Below are positions 10,992-19,322 of a DNA stretch of 64,000 bases, piece after piece (position 1 is the stretch's first letter; each line of letters opens with the position of its first letter). The position numbers and the translations under genes are program-made. Below the pieces are notes generated by a model that was not told the origin of the DNA, searched no databases, and saw only the letters and a program-made list of their open reading frames with translations. This DNA comes from Jannaschia maritima (GTDB lineage Bacteria > Pseudomonadota > Alphaproteobacteria > Rhodobacterales > Rhodobacteraceae), in the NCBI RefSeq assembly GCF_030973515.1, contig NZ_JARGZA010000003.1, positions 1 through 64,000 on the forward strand, given 5' to 3'.

Positions 10992-11948
10992 TTGGCGGAC
11001 ATGGACTATTTCGGCTCGGACTACGGGGCCGAGGACGGGGCGCGCATGGGCGATGCCCTGCGCGGCTTCGGCTGGACGAACTGGCTCGGGGCGTTGACCT
11101 CCGTGGGGCTGATGGCCGGTGCGGCTTGGTGGGCCGTCGATCTGACGATGCGAGACGTCAGCGCCGTCCCCATCATCCGCGCCATGGAGGGTCCGATGCG
11201 CATCGCGCCGGAGGATCCCGGCGGGCAGGCCGCGCCGTTCCAGGGCCTCGCCCTCGCCGACATCACCGCGGGCGGGGCCGCCGCGCCGGCGCCGGACGCC
11301 ATCCGCTTGGCGCCGACGGTCGCCACGATCGATGCCCCCACGCTGGGTGAACGCCTCGCGCAGGCGGAAGCAGCCGAGGCCGAAGCGGCCAAGGCGGCGG
11401 CCATCGTGCCGAAGGCCCCGGTCAACGATCGCGTGGCAGCCCTGGGCGGATCGACCGCCACGCCTGGCCTGGTCCTGTCGGAGGCCGTGGAAGCCGGTCC
11501 CTCCGCGATCCTGCCGGAGGATATCGACGACGCCGTCGCCGCGGCCCTGGCGGAGGCCGGGCTGACCCCGCAGACGGATGCGACGCCGGTGACGGCGACC
11601 CTGCCGACATCCGTCCGCCCCGAACGCCGTCCGGCACGCCCCGTTCGCGTCGCGGCCGCGTCCCACACCCGCGACGTGGACCCCGCGACGCTGCCCGCCG
11701 ACAGCCGCATGGTTCAGTTGGGCGCGTTCGACTCGGAGGACGTGGCGCGGGGCGAATGGACGCGCATCCAGGGGCGGTATGGCGATTACCTGCATGGAAC
11801 GGCACGGGTCGTGCAACGTGCGACGTCCGGCGACGCGGTGTTCTGGCGTCTGCGCGCTGCCGGTCTGTCCGATGGCGATGCCGCCCGGCGTCTGTGCACC
11901 GCGCTGATGGCGCAAGGACAGCCCTGCATCGTCGTCGCCCGCAACTGA
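10992..11948 (+). CDS. SPOR domain cell-envelope protein
   Basis: A 318-residue membrane-anchored protein. A short cytoplasmic start (ADMDYFGSDYG) is followed by one transmembrane helix at about residues 25-45, a long Ala/Pro-rich periplasmic linker, and a C-terminal SPOR domain of about 75 residues beginning MVQLGAFDSEDVARGEW. SPOR domains bind denuded septal peptidoglycan, so a division or wall-remodelling role is expected. I chose TTG at 10992 because GGAGG lies eight bases upstream; the ATG at 11001 is too far from it. Homologues between argS and scpA in related bacteria have the same start sequence pattern. Confidence 0.87.
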   Translation: MADMDYFGSDYGAEDGARMGDALRGFGWTNWLGALTSVGLMAGAAWWAVDLTMRDVSAVPIIRAMEGPMRIAPEDPGGQAAPFQGLALADITAGGAAAPAPDAIRLAPTVATIDAPTLGERLAQAEAAEAEAAKAAAIVPKAPVNDRVAALGGSTATPGLVLSEAVEAGPSAILPEDIDDAVAAALAEAGLTPQTDATPVTATLPTSVRPERRPARPVRVAAASHTRDVDPATLPADSRMVQLGAFDSEDVARGEWTRIQGRYGDYLHGTARVVQRATSGDAVFWRLRAAGLSDGDAARRLCTALMAQGQPCIVVARN

Positions 11949-12014
11949 CCGGCGGCGCGGCTTGACACCGCGCCCCGCCCCGCGAAGCGTGCCCCGGGTG
12001 AAGAGGGGCACGCC

Positions 12015-12797
12015 ATGAAGGATGTGGACGACCTGCGTGAAGGTGCCGTCGCCCCGCGCCGCGAGGCAGCCGACACGCTGGTCGTGGACGTCGAAGGGTA
12101 CGAAGGGCCGCTCGACGTGCTGTTGGCGTTGGCACGCAGCCAGAAGGTCGACCTGCGTCAGGTCAGCATCGTGCAGCTCGCCCGTCAGTATCTCGGATTC
12201 GTCGAGGAAGCGCGCGCCTTGCGGATCGAACTGGCGGCCGACTACCTCGTGATGGCGGCTTGGCTCGCCTATCTGAAGTCCCGCCTGCTGCTTCCCCCCG
12301 ACCCCTGCGATGGCGGCCCGACGGGTGACGAGCTGGCCGCCCGCCTGGCGTTCCAGCTGCGACGGCTCGAAGCCATGCGCCGGGCCGCAGCCGATCTTGG
12401 GGACCGGGCGCGACTGGGGCGGGAACGCTTCGCGCGCGGAATGCCGACCGTCCCGGACCGGACCCGCGACGTGATCTGGACAGCCAACCTGATCGACCTG
12501 CTGCGCGCCTATGCCCGCACACGCACGAAGGACGAGTTCCGCCCCTTCGTCTTCGATCGCCGGCACCTGATGACCATGGAGGAGGCGCTGGACCGCCTGC
12601 GACCCATGCTGGGCACCACGATGGGCTGGTCCGACCTGATGCGCTTCCTTCCCGGCGACGTGCTCGACGATCCCGCACGCCTGCGGTCCGCGGTGGCGGC
12701 GACCTTTGCCGCGGCGTTGGAGCTGGCCCGCCATGGCCAGGTCGAACTGGAACAGACGGTCCCGTTCGCCCCGATCCGCGTCCGGGCGCGGTCGTGA
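12015..12797 (+). CDS. scpA: segregation and condensation protein A
   Basis: ScpA is the kleisin subunit that bridges SMC heads with ScpB in chromosome condensation. The 260-residue product carries the family N-terminal motif (YEGPLDVLLALARSQKVDL), then YLVMAAWLAYLKSRLLLP and a C-terminal winged-helix part. A purine-rich GAAGAGGGGC precedes the ATG; a TTGACA hexamer at 11962 could be part of a local promoter but has no convincing -10. It overlaps scpB by four bases. Confidence 0.93.
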   Translation: MKDVDDLREGAVAPRREAADTLVVDVEGYEGPLDVLLALARSQKVDLRQVSIVQLARQYLGFVEEARALRIELAADYLVMAAWLAYLKSRLLLPPDPCDGGPTGDELAARLAFQLRRLEAMRRAAADLGDRARLGRERFARGMPTVPDRTRDVIWTANLIDLLRAYARTRTKDEFRPFVFDRRHLMTMEEALDRLRPMLGTTMGWSDLMRFLPGDVLDDPARLRSAVAATFAAALELARHGQVELEQTVPFAPIRVRARS

Positions 12798-13423
12798 CGG
12801 ATGCCGACACGCCAGCCCTGTTCGATGCCCCGGACGCCATCGCGCAGGAGCGGATGGTCGAGGCGTTGCTCTTCGCGAGTGCGGCCCCCCTGACCCGGGC
12901 CGAGATACAGGCCCGCCTGCCCCATGGCTGCGATGCACGCGCCGCATTGGACGCCCTGGCCGAACGCTATGCCGGGCGGGGGGTCGAACTGGCTCGGGCG
13001 GGCGAGACTTGGGCCTTCCGCACCGCGCCGGACCTGGCCGCCCTGATGACGGATCACAGGACCGAAACGCGAAGACTGTCCCAAGCGGCGACGGAGACGC
13101 TGGCGATCATCGCGTATCACCAGCCCGTGACGCGGGCCGAAATCGAGGAGATTCGCGGCGTATCGGTATCCCGCGGCACGGTCGAGCACCTGATGGACAT
13201 GGACTGGGTCAAGCTGGGCCGCCGACGCGACACGCCGGGCCGCCCCGTCACCTTCGTGGTGACCCCCGCCTTCCTCGACCACTTCGGCCTGGAGTCCCTC
13301 CGCGATCTGCCCGGGCTGAAGGAACTGCGGAGCGCCGGGCTGCTGGAGGCGACGCCGATGGAAGCCACGACCCCGGAGCCGGAGGCGGACGACCTGTTCG
13401 ACCGCCCGTCACCGGAAGGCTGA
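12794..13423 (+). CDS. scpB: segregation and condensation protein B
   Basis: ScpB dimerises and binds ScpA in the SMC complex. The 209-residue product has two winged-helix domains with the family signatures VEALLFASAAPLT, ATETLAIIAYHQPVTRAEIEEIRGV and WVKLGRRRDTPGRPVTF. The start is a GTG inside the scpA stop (GTGA overlap), giving translational coupling and equal dosage. In many relatives the tatABC genes follow; here the next gene is the convergent trmB. Confidence 0.94.
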   Translation: MTDADTPALFDAPDAIAQERMVEALLFASAAPLTRAEIQARLPHGCDARAALDALAERYAGRGVELARAGETWAFRTAPDLAALMTDHRTETRRLSQAATETLAIIAYHQPVTRAEIEEIRGVSVSRGTVEHLMDMDWVKLGRRRDTPGRPVTFVVTPAFLDHFGLESLRDLPGLKELRSAGLLEATPMEATTPEPEADDLFDRPSPEG

Positions 13424-13449
13424 CGGAACCGGCCGCGGCGCCGCCGACC

Positions 13450-14145
13450 CTAGAGCCGCACGAACGTGAGGTAATGGGGCACTCGCCCTTCCCGCACGGC
13501 CTTCGCCTCGTACCGCGTGCGCGTCCAGTCGTCCCATGGGGTCCGCCAATCCGCGGCGCGGTCCGCGGTCCAGCGGAAGCCGTGACGCGGCACTTCCAGC
13601 AGGGTCTGCCGGACATAGTCGGGGATGTCGGTCGCCACGCGGAACTGCGAACCGGGCTTCAGGACGCGGGCGAGCGGTTCCAGATGCTCGGCCGTCACGA
13701 AGCGGCGCCTGTGATGCCGCACCTTGGGCCACGGATCGGGATACAGCAGGAACGCACGCGATATGCTGGCGTCGGGCAGCACGTCGAACACGTCCCGCGC
13801 ATCGCCGGGGTGGATGGCCACGTTGTCCACCGCGGCCCGCCGCAGCTTTCCCAGCAGCATGGCGACGCCGTTGATGTAGGGTTCCGCCCCGATGATCCCC
13901 ACGTCGCGGTTCGCGACCGCCTGGGCGACCATGTGCTCGCCGCCGCCGAAGCCGACCTCCAGCCACACGTCGCGCCCGCCGAACCGTGCAGCCAGATCGA
14001 GCGGCGTGCGGTCCGGGTTGTCGTCCCAGGACACCGCGCCCGGCGCCAGCGCGGCCAGATCCTCCTGCACGTATCGGGCCTGCGCGCCCTTCAGGCTGTG
14101 CCCCTTGCGCCGGCCATAGAAGTTGCGGTGCGGACGGGCGTTCAC
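13450..14145 (-). CDS. trmB: tRNA (guanine-N7-)-methyltransferase
   Basis: Makes m7G46 in the variable loop of tRNAs using SAM. The 231-residue product has the SAM-binding loop EVGFGGGEH, the family motif PDPWPKVRHHRRRF, and a C-terminal region matching the usual length. The start is a GTG overlapping the nusB stop by two bases (GTGA), so the two are translationally coupled. An ATG-started frame further upstream is a shadow of nusB. Confidence 0.94.
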   Translation of the reverse strand: MNARPHRNFYGRRKGHSLKGAQARYVQEDLAALAPGAVSWDDNPDRTPLDLAARFGGRDVWLEVGFGGGEHMVAQAVANRDVGIIGAEPYINGVAMLLGKLRRAAVDNVAIHPGDARDVFDVLPDASISRAFLLYPDPWPKVRHHRRRFVTAEHLEPLARVLKPGSQFRVATDIPDYVRQTLLEVPRHGFRWTADRAADWRTPWDDWTRTRYEAKAVREGRVPHYLTFVRL

Positions 14146-14627
14146 GCGAAGGCGTCCGGCTTCGCCTCTCGCGCGATGTGGTCGAGGACGGCGTTGACGA
14201 ACCCGCCTTCCTTGCCCTCCGGAAAGAAGGCCCGGGCGACTTCGATGTATTCTGTGATGACGACCTTGGGGGGCGTGTCCGAGGTCAGCAACTCGGACGC
14301 GGCCGCGCGGAAGACCGCCCGCAGCACGGGATCGAGGCGTCCGATCGGCCACTTTGCGACGAGGGCGCGATCGATCATCTGATCGATCCGGGCCTGCCTG
14401 TCGACGGCCTCCGACAGGACGTGACGGAAGTGGTCGACGTTCCCTTCGGAGAACTCGACCCCGTCGATCACCATGCCGAAGCGATGGCTCTCGAACTCGG
14501 CGCGGACCTTGTCCACGGTCAGGCCCATCGCCTCCATCTGGAACAGCGCCTGCACGGCATACAGGCGCGCGGCGGAGCGCATGCGCTTGCGCAGGGCGCG
14601 CGCGTCGTCTGGGTTGGCGTTCGGCAT
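14142..14627 (-). CDS. nusB: transcription antitermination protein NusB
   Basis: NusB binds boxA RNA with NusE (S10) in rRNA antitermination. The product of 161 residues is all-helical, with the typical start RSAARLYAVQALFQME and the C-terminal signature PPKVVITEYIEVARAFFPEGKEGGFVNAVLDHIAR. I start at MPNANPDD (14627), eight codons inside the longest frame. In relatives nusB directly follows ribH; here a rightward PRC-barrel gene separates them. Confidence 0.95.
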   Translation of the reverse strand: MPNANPDDARALRKRMRSAARLYAVQALFQMEAMGLTVDKVRAEFESHRFGMVIDGVEFSEGNVDHFRHVLSEAVDRQARIDQMIDRALVAKWPIGRLDPVLRAVFRAAASELLTSDTPPKVVITEYIEVARAFFPEGKEGGFVNAVLDHIAREAKPDAFA

Positions 14628-14741
14628 CGGAGGCGCACCTAGGCGCGGCATCCGGTGGGGTCAACGGGCGTCTGCGGTTGCCCCGGCGTCGGCGACGTGA
14701 CTAGGCTTTACGCGACGCATAGCTTATCCCGGGAGCTTCCG

Positions 14742-15380
14742 ATGCTGATCCGCCTTCGCGACCTGCAGTCCCTGTCCGCCGTGTCCGAGGACGGGGGGCG
14801 TCATCACGTGAGCGACCTGATGGGCGCGCAGGCCGAGCCCAGCGTCACCCACGTCGTCACACGCCTGGCCGGCTGGTTCGAACGCCACGGCTGCGCGGTC
14901 CGGGCGGACGCGTTCGGCACCCCCGACCTCGACGCGGGAACATGGCCCAGCGCCCTGTCGAAGGACGCCGCGGAGGATGCGGGCGCGGGCGGCATCGTCG
15001 CCGTCCTTTGCGATCCGGACACGACCCCTGCGCCCGCGCAGGTGGCGCAGGCCGAAGGGTCCGGTCCGCTGGCGAACCTGTCCGACCTGCACGGTCTGCC
15101 GGTGCGGGCGGCGGACGGCACCCGGGCCGGCACCGTCATGGACATGGTGATCGACACGGACGCCCGGCGCGTCGCGATGCTGGTGGTCGAGACGGGTGGC
15201 GGCACGAACCAACGCGTCGTGCCAGCGGAGGTGTTCGATCGGATCGACTGGGTCGGTGGCACGGTGCACCTGAAATGCGGCGCCGATCCCGTGTCGGGCG
15301 CCCCCGACCTTCACGAAGTCGGAACCGCGATCGAAGGGCATTGGTACAACCGCGTCCTGGCCTATTACGGCTTCGGCTGA
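14742..15380 (+). CDS. PRC-barrel domain protein
   Basis: A 212-residue soluble protein with two PRC-barrel-like units. The N-terminal unit begins MLIRLRDLQSLSAVSEDGGRHHVSDLMG, and the better-conserved C-terminal one holds LHGLPVRAADGTRAGTVMDMVIDTDARRVAMLVVETGG. PRC-barrels occur in RimM and photosynthetic reaction-centre H subunits; single proteins like this one are common in Rhodobacterales, often stress-linked, without defined function. GGGAGC lies at the right distance before the ATG. It stands alone on the plus strand between leftward nusB and leftward ribH, which looks like an insertion into an ancestral ribH-nusB pair. Confidence 0.82.
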   Translation: MLIRLRDLQSLSAVSEDGGRHHVSDLMGAQAEPSVTHVVTRLAGWFERHGCAVRADAFGTPDLDAGTWPSALSKDAAEDAGAGGIVAVLCDPDTTPAPAQVAQAEGSGPLANLSDLHGLPVRAADGTRAGTVMDMVIDTDARRVAMLVVETGGGTNQRVVPAEVFDRIDWVGGTVHLKCGADPVSGAPDLHEVGTAIEGHWYNRVLAYYGFG

Positions 15381-15417
15381 GGGGCGATCACGTCCCGCAT
15401 CGGCACGGCATCGCCCC
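15381..15417 (+). terminator. possible terminator hairpin after the PRC-barrel gene
   Basis: GGGGCGAT at 15381-15388 pairs perfectly with ATCGCCCC at 15410-15417 across a 21-nt loop, immediately after the stop codon. There is no T run, so this may be a stability element or a factor-dependent terminator. ribH ends on the other strand 70 bp further on. Confidence 0.4.
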
Positions 15418-15487
15418 AGGAGGATCACCGATGACCGAAGCGTCGTCACCCGGATCATCGCGGATGCGCGGCTGCGGACGGCCTGGA

Positions 15488-15991
15488 TCAGGACCCGGCG
15501 CGGAACCCGATCCCCTTCGTGTCCTTCTTCAGCGTCCTGGCGAGCTTCAACAGGTGCAGCGCCGCGTTCGCCGCATGTCCCGCCGTGTCGAGGCGGGCGC
15601 CGTCGGCGCGCTCGAGGGCCTGGTCCATGTCCTCCACGGTGATGATGCCGTTACCCACGCAGGCCCCCATCAGCGTCAAGGTGGTGATGCCACGCGCGCT
15701 CTCGTTCACGACGAGGTCGTAATGGGACGTGGCTCCCCGGATCACGCAGCCCAGCGCGACATACGCGTCGTAGTCCGCCTGGCGGTGGGCGATCGCGATG
15801 GCGGGCGGAACCTCCAGGCTGCCGGGCACTTCGACCACGTCATGGGTCGCGCCCGCACGGTCCAAGACGGCACGGACGGCGTCCAGCTGCATGCCCGCGA
15901 TCGTGCCGTAATAGGGGGCGGTCACGACCAGGACCTTCACGGGGTCGTCGAAGGTCGGGACGTCCAGGACGTTGTCCGCGGTGCCGGCCAT
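15488..15991 (-). CDS. ribH: 6,7-dimethyl-8-ribityllumazine synthase
   Basis: Condenses the ribB product 3,4-dihydroxy-2-butanone 4-phosphate with the ribityl-aminouracil to give lumazine, the penultimate step to riboflavin. The 167-residue product has the phosphate-binding and catalytic signature RGATSHYDLV with the conserved His, PGSLEVPPAIA, and MGACVGNGIITVEDMDQALERA. It starts one base after the ribB stop, so the two are tightly linked. Confidence 0.95.
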   Translation of the reverse strand: MAGTADNVLDVPTFDDPVKVLVVTAPYYGTIAGMQLDAVRAVLDRAGATHDVVEVPGSLEVPPAIAIAHRQADYDAYVALGCVIRGATSHYDLVVNESARGITTLTLMGACVGNGIITVEDMDQALERADGARLDTAGHAANAALHLLKLARTLKKDTKGIGFRAGS

Positions 15992-15992
15992 G

Positions 15993-17114
15993 TCAGGACC
16001 CTTCCGGAATGGGGCGCGTGCCCGTGATCGTTAGCCCATAGGCGTCGAGGCCCACGATGCGCGGCGTGCCCGAATTGGTCACCAACTCCATCTCGCCCAC
16101 GTTCAGGGCCGCGAGGATCTGCGCGCCGAGGCCATAGCGGCGCAGCTTCTCGGGCGACACGCCATCGGGGTCGAGCTTCATCTCGGTGTCGCGCAGGAGG
16201 ACGACGACGCCGCGGCCCTCATCGGCGATGACGCGCATCGCGCCCGCCAGGTCGCTGCCGCCGATGCCAAGCACGTCCTCCAGGGGATTCAGGGCGTGCA
16301 TCCGGACTAGCAGGGGTCCGGGGCCTGTCAGGTCGCCCTTGGACAGGACGATATGCTCCGCCCCCTGCGTCTCGTCGGAGAAGACGCGCATCAGCCACTC
16401 GCCACCCACGGCAGCGGAGACGGGCTGCACGCGGGTCTGGCTGACCAGGTGGTCGTGGCGGCGGCGATACGCGATGAGGTCGCTGATCGTGCCGATCTTG
16501 ATGCCGTGCCGTTGGGCGAACGCCACCAGGTCGGGCAGGCGCGCCATCGTCCCGTCGTCGTTCATCACCTCGCATATGACGCCGGACGGGTTCAGGCCCG
16601 CCAGGCGGCTGATGTCGACCGCGGCCTCCGTGTGGCCCGCGCGGACCAGGACCCCACCATCGCGGGCGCGCAGGGGGAAGACGTGGCCCGGCGTGGCGAT
16701 GTCGGCGGCACCCTTGGACGCGTCGATGGCCACGGCCACGGTGCGGGCGCGGTCGTGCGCGCTGATCCCGGTGCTGACGCCTTCCCGGGCCTCGATCGAA
16801 GTGGTGAACGCCGTCTCGTGGCGGCTGGAATTGCTGGACGCCATCAGCGGCAGGCCCAGGGCGTCGATCCGCTCGCCCGGCAGGGCCAGGCAGATCAGGC
16901 CGCGACCGTGGATCGCCATGAAGTTGATCGCGTCGGGGGTCGCCATCTGCGCGGGAATCACGAGGTCGCCCTCGTTCTCCCGGTCCTCGTGGTCGACCAG
17001 CAGGAACATGCGCCCATTGCGCGCGTCCTCGATGATGTCCTCGATGCGCGAGATGACGTCGGAATGCTCGCGTTCCACGGGGCCCGGTTTCTCGAATGGG
17101 ATGAGATCTGCCAT
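15993..17114 (-). CDS. ribB: 3,4-dihydroxy-2-butanone 4-phosphate synthase with degenerate RibA-like C-terminal domain
   Basis: Residues 1-205 are a complete RibB domain: DHEDRENEGDL (acidic metal/substrate loop), TGISAHDRART, and the HTEAAVDISRLAGL motif. It makes the four-carbon unit for riboflavin from ribulose 5-phosphate. Residues 210-373 align in layout with GTP cyclohydrolase II (RibA), with LRRYGLGAQILAALNV near the end, but the zinc-binding cysteines of the motif GECLTGDxFGSxRCDCG are absent: the region reads RMHALNPLEDVLGIGGSDL. This matches the RibBX arrangement of Alphaproteobacteria, in which the second domain cannot be a zinc GTP cyclohydrolase. A true ribA must lie elsewhere. 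Confidence 0.93.
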   Translation of the reverse strand: MADLIPFEKPGPVEREHSDVISRIEDIIEDARNGRMFLLVDHEDRENEGDLVIPAQMATPDAINFMAIHGRGLICLALPGERIDALGLPLMASSNSSRHETAFTTSIEAREGVSTGISAHDRARTVAVAIDASKGAADIATPGHVFPLRARDGGVLVRAGHTEAAVDISRLAGLNPSGVICEVMNDDGTMARLPDLVAFAQRHGIKIGTISDLIAYRRRHDHLVSQTRVQPVSAAVGGEWLMRVFSDETQGAEHIVLSKGDLTGPGPLLVRMHALNPLEDVLGIGGSDLAGAMRVIADEGRGVVVLLRDTEMKLDPDGVSPEKLRRYGLGAQILAALNVGEMELVTNSGTPRIVGLDAYGLTITGTRPIPEGS

Positions 17115-17124
17115 GGCGGAAGCC

Positions 17125-17895
17125 TTACTTGGTCTGCATCTTGCGCACCATGCGCATCAGCGCACGGGTGGGGACGAACGGCAGCACGGCCTTCGACGCG
17201 AAGGACAGCGCCGGCTCGTTCACGACCTCCAGCTTGCCCAAGCGCATCGCGTCGTAGCCGACCTTCGCCACGGACGCCGCGGACCTGCCGGACTTGGTCA
17301 GATCGGTTCCGTCCAGGTCCGCGCGGGCGGCGAAGCCCGTCACGACGTAGCCGGGGGACAGGGCGGTCACCGTGACGCCGGTGCCGCGCATCTCCTCCGC
17401 CAGGGCGAAGGAGAACGACCGCACGAACGCTTTCGACGCGAAGTAGGTCGCCTGCAACGGTCCCGGCATCATGCCCGCCGTGGACGCCACGTTCAGGATG
17501 CGGCCCCGACCCCGCGCGACCATCGCGGCCCCGACGCTGTGGCACAGGACCATCAGCGCCTTAACGTTCAGGTCGACCATCGCAAGGTCGTCCGACAGGT
17601 CGCGTTCCACGAACAGGCCACGCCCCCCATAGCCCGCATTGTTGATCAGCACCTCCACCGGACGGCCCTCGGCCGCGGCGACCGTCGCGCGCACGCCTTC
17701 GAGGGTCGTCAGGTCGGCCGCGACCGTGTCGACCGTGACGCCGTGCGCTTGGCGCAGGTCGGCGGCGATGTCGTCGAGCACGTCGCCCCGCCGGGCGACC
17801 AGCAGAAGGTCGCCCCCCTTTCGCGCGTGCAGGCGCGCAAGCTCCAGCCCGATGCCGCCGGAAGCGCCGGTGATGAGGGCGAGGGTCTGGGTCAT
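17125..17895 (-). CDS. short-chain dehydrogenase/reductase
   Basis: A 256-residue classical SDR. The nucleotide-binding motif is TGASGGIG (residues 9-16), followed by NNAG and the catalytic YFASK; the Ser before it is in NVASTAG. Overall it resembles the DltE/SadH-type branch with a short basic C-terminal tail (RMVRKMQTK). Substrate cannot be told from sequence. It begins at MTQTLALITG; the longer frame upstream is spurious. It stands 10 bp upstream of ribB and 64 bp downstream of the unknown gene, on the same strand, and is probably part of the riboflavin transcription unit without an obvious role in that pathway. Confidence 0.88.
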   Translation of the reverse strand: MTQTLALITGASGGIGLELARLHARKGGDLLLVARRGDVLDDIAADLRQAHGVTVDTVAADLTTLEGVRATVAAAEGRPVEVLINNAGYGGRGLFVERDLSDDLAMVDLNVKALMVLCHSVGAAMVARGRGRILNVASTAGMMPGPLQATYFASKAFVRSFSFALAEEMRGTGVTVTALSPGYVVTGFAARADLDGTDLTKSGRSAASVAKVGYDAMRLGKLEVVNEPALSFASKAVLPFVPTRALMRMVRKMQTK

Positions 17896-17959
17896 GGGCG
17901 TCTCCGCATGGGCTGCGCGTGCCCCCCCGCAGGTGGACCCTGCGGTGCACGAGGGCAAG

Positions 17960-18505
17960 TCACGCGGCGAAGTAGCGTTCCGCGTCGATCCACCCGGCCG
18001 CGCGCGCGGCGGCACACCATTCGCGTTCCACCGCCGTGGCCCCCACGAGCAGCACCGCGTCGGGGGGCAGACCCCGATCCCGGAGGGGTGCCATGACCAT
18101 GGCGCGGATCGTGGACCAATCGGCGGTGAAGGCCGGTGCGGGCGCCGCCCAGTCGAGCGGCAGCGGGGCCGTGGCGGGGAGAGGACGGTGAACAAGGACG
18201 CCGCGTTCCACGGCCAACGCGCTCAGCTTGGCGGCGGCGCGCCCATCGAGTTCCGCGCGCCGCAGCATCCCCACGGCGGAGGACGAGAAGAGCAGCGCCA
18301 CCACGTCGCGCCCCGATGCGGCGCGGATGGATGCATAGGTGGTGAAGTCCAGTCCGAGGGCCGCGGCGCGGCGCATGCGGGTTCGGATCACCTCCACCGG
18401 GATACGGTTGGACACCAGGGATGCGCGGGCCTTGCGCCACAGGTGAAGGCGCCCGGCATAGCCGTTCGCGTCCCAGCCCGAATTGTGGCCGATGCCGGGG
18501 GTCAA
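17960..18505 (-). CDS. conserved hypothetical protein with TPGIGHN start
   Basis: A 181-residue soluble protein of unknown function. It begins MTPGIGHNSG when read from a TTG that overlaps the stop of the preceding small gene (TTGA); this GIGHN-Gly-type start recurs in small unknown alphaproteobacterial proteins. A basic helical region follows (LWRKARASLVSNRIPVEV, TRMRRAAALGLDFTTYASIRAASGRDVVALLFSS), then a Pro/Ala-rich part. The helix-rich, Arg-rich middle could bind nucleic acid, but I see no certain helix-turn-helix. Lying between ribE and ribB, it is likely co-transcribed with riboflavin genes. Confidence 0.72.
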   Translation of the reverse strand: MTPGIGHNSGWDANGYAGRLHLWRKARASLVSNRIPVEVIRTRMRRAAALGLDFTTYASIRAASGRDVVALLFSSSAVGMLRRAELDGRAAAKLSALAVERGVLVHRPLPATAPLPLDWAAPAPAFTADWSTIRAMVMAPLRDRGLPPDAVLLVGATAVEREWCAAARAAGWIDAERYFAA

Positions 18506-18717
18506 TTCAACCAACCGACCGCGGACGCCGCCGCGCGATGGGCCTCGTCCAGGGACGCGAACCCCATGCGCGGTGCGTCCAGGCGGCGCCAGCCATGCGC
18601 GTCCTCCGGATCGCGGCGGCATCCGACCCAACCGTGGTCGCCACCCGTTGCCAGGATGTCGACGCAGCGATCCCCTGTCGCGTCCTCCAGGGACCGCATG
18701 ACCACGACCCTAGCCAT
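18502..18717 (-). CDS. small hypothetical protein in the riboflavin operon
   Basis: A 71-residue product starting MARVVVMRSLEDATGDRC. The ATG at 18717 overlaps the last bases of ribE by eight, and its stop overlaps the TTG start of the next gene. The sequence has Cys/Trp/Gly in the middle (WVGCRRDPEDAHGWRRLD) and a short C-terminal helix; no family recognised. The unbroken chain of overlaps is the main argument that it is translated. Confidence 0.65.
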   Translation of the reverse strand: MARVVVMRSLEDATGDRCVDILATGGDHGWVGCRRDPEDAHGWRRLDAPRMGFASLDEAHRAAASAVGWLN

Positions 18718-19312
18718 CGCAGTCGCGCAGCCGGGCGACATAGCGGGCCACCGTGTCCACCTCCAGGTTCACCGGGTCCCCTTCGGCGGCATCGCCCCAG
18801 GTGGTGACCTGTTGCGTGTGGGGAATCAGGTTGATGCCGAAGCGCGTGCCCTCGACCTCGTTGACCGTGAGCGAGGTGCCGTTCAGCGCGACCGATCCCT
18901 TCGGCGCGATGAACCGCGCCAGGCCCCCGGGTATGTCGAAGGTCAGCCGCGTGCTGTCGCCCTCGTCCCGGATGGACACGATGCGGGCGACGCCGTCGAC
19001 ATGGCCGCTGACGATATGGCCACCCAGTTCGTCACCGACCTTCAAGGCGCGTTCCAGGTTGACCCGCGTACCTTCCGCCCATTCCCCAAGACGGGTCTTG
19101 GACAGCGACTCCGCGCTGACGTCGACGTCGAACCATGCACCCGCCCCGTCGCGGCCCCGGTCCACGACCGTCAGGCAGCAGCCGTCGCAGGCGACCGACG
19201 CGCCGAGATCGAGGCCCGCGGGATCGTAGGTCGTGCCGATGCGCACGCGCAGATCGCCCCGGGGGTCGAGCGCGCGGACGGAGCCGATGTCGGTGACGAT
19301 GCCCGTGAACAT
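18710..19312 (-). CDS. ribE: riboflavin synthase alpha subunit
   Basis: Dismutates two lumazine molecules into riboflavin, the last step of the pathway. The 200-residue product begins with the diagnostic MFTGIV and has the two homologous barrels: CDGCCLTV in the first and LNGTSLTVN in the second, with GHIVSGHVDG between them. Its start lies 10 bp downstream of the ParA-like gene, and its end overlaps a small unknown gene. ribB and ribH follow downstream in the same direction. Confidence 0.96.
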   Translation of the reverse strand: MFTGIVTDIGSVRALDPRGDLRVRIGTTYDPAGLDLGASVACDGCCLTVVDRGRDGAGAWFDVDVSAESLSKTRLGEWAEGTRVNLERALKVGDELGGHIVSGHVDGVARIVSIRDEGDSTRLTFDIPGGLARFIAPKGSVALNGTSLTVNEVEGTRFGINLIPHTQQVTTWGDAAEGDPVNLEVDTVARYVARLRDCDG

Positions 19313-19322
19313 GGACCGGGGC

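Noticed and set aside
15993-19312. FMN riboswitch for the riboflavin genes
   Set aside because: None of the conserved FMN aptamer strings (AGGGAUC, GGCGGUAAUC-like) is seen in the gaps upstream of ParA-ribE or ribB.
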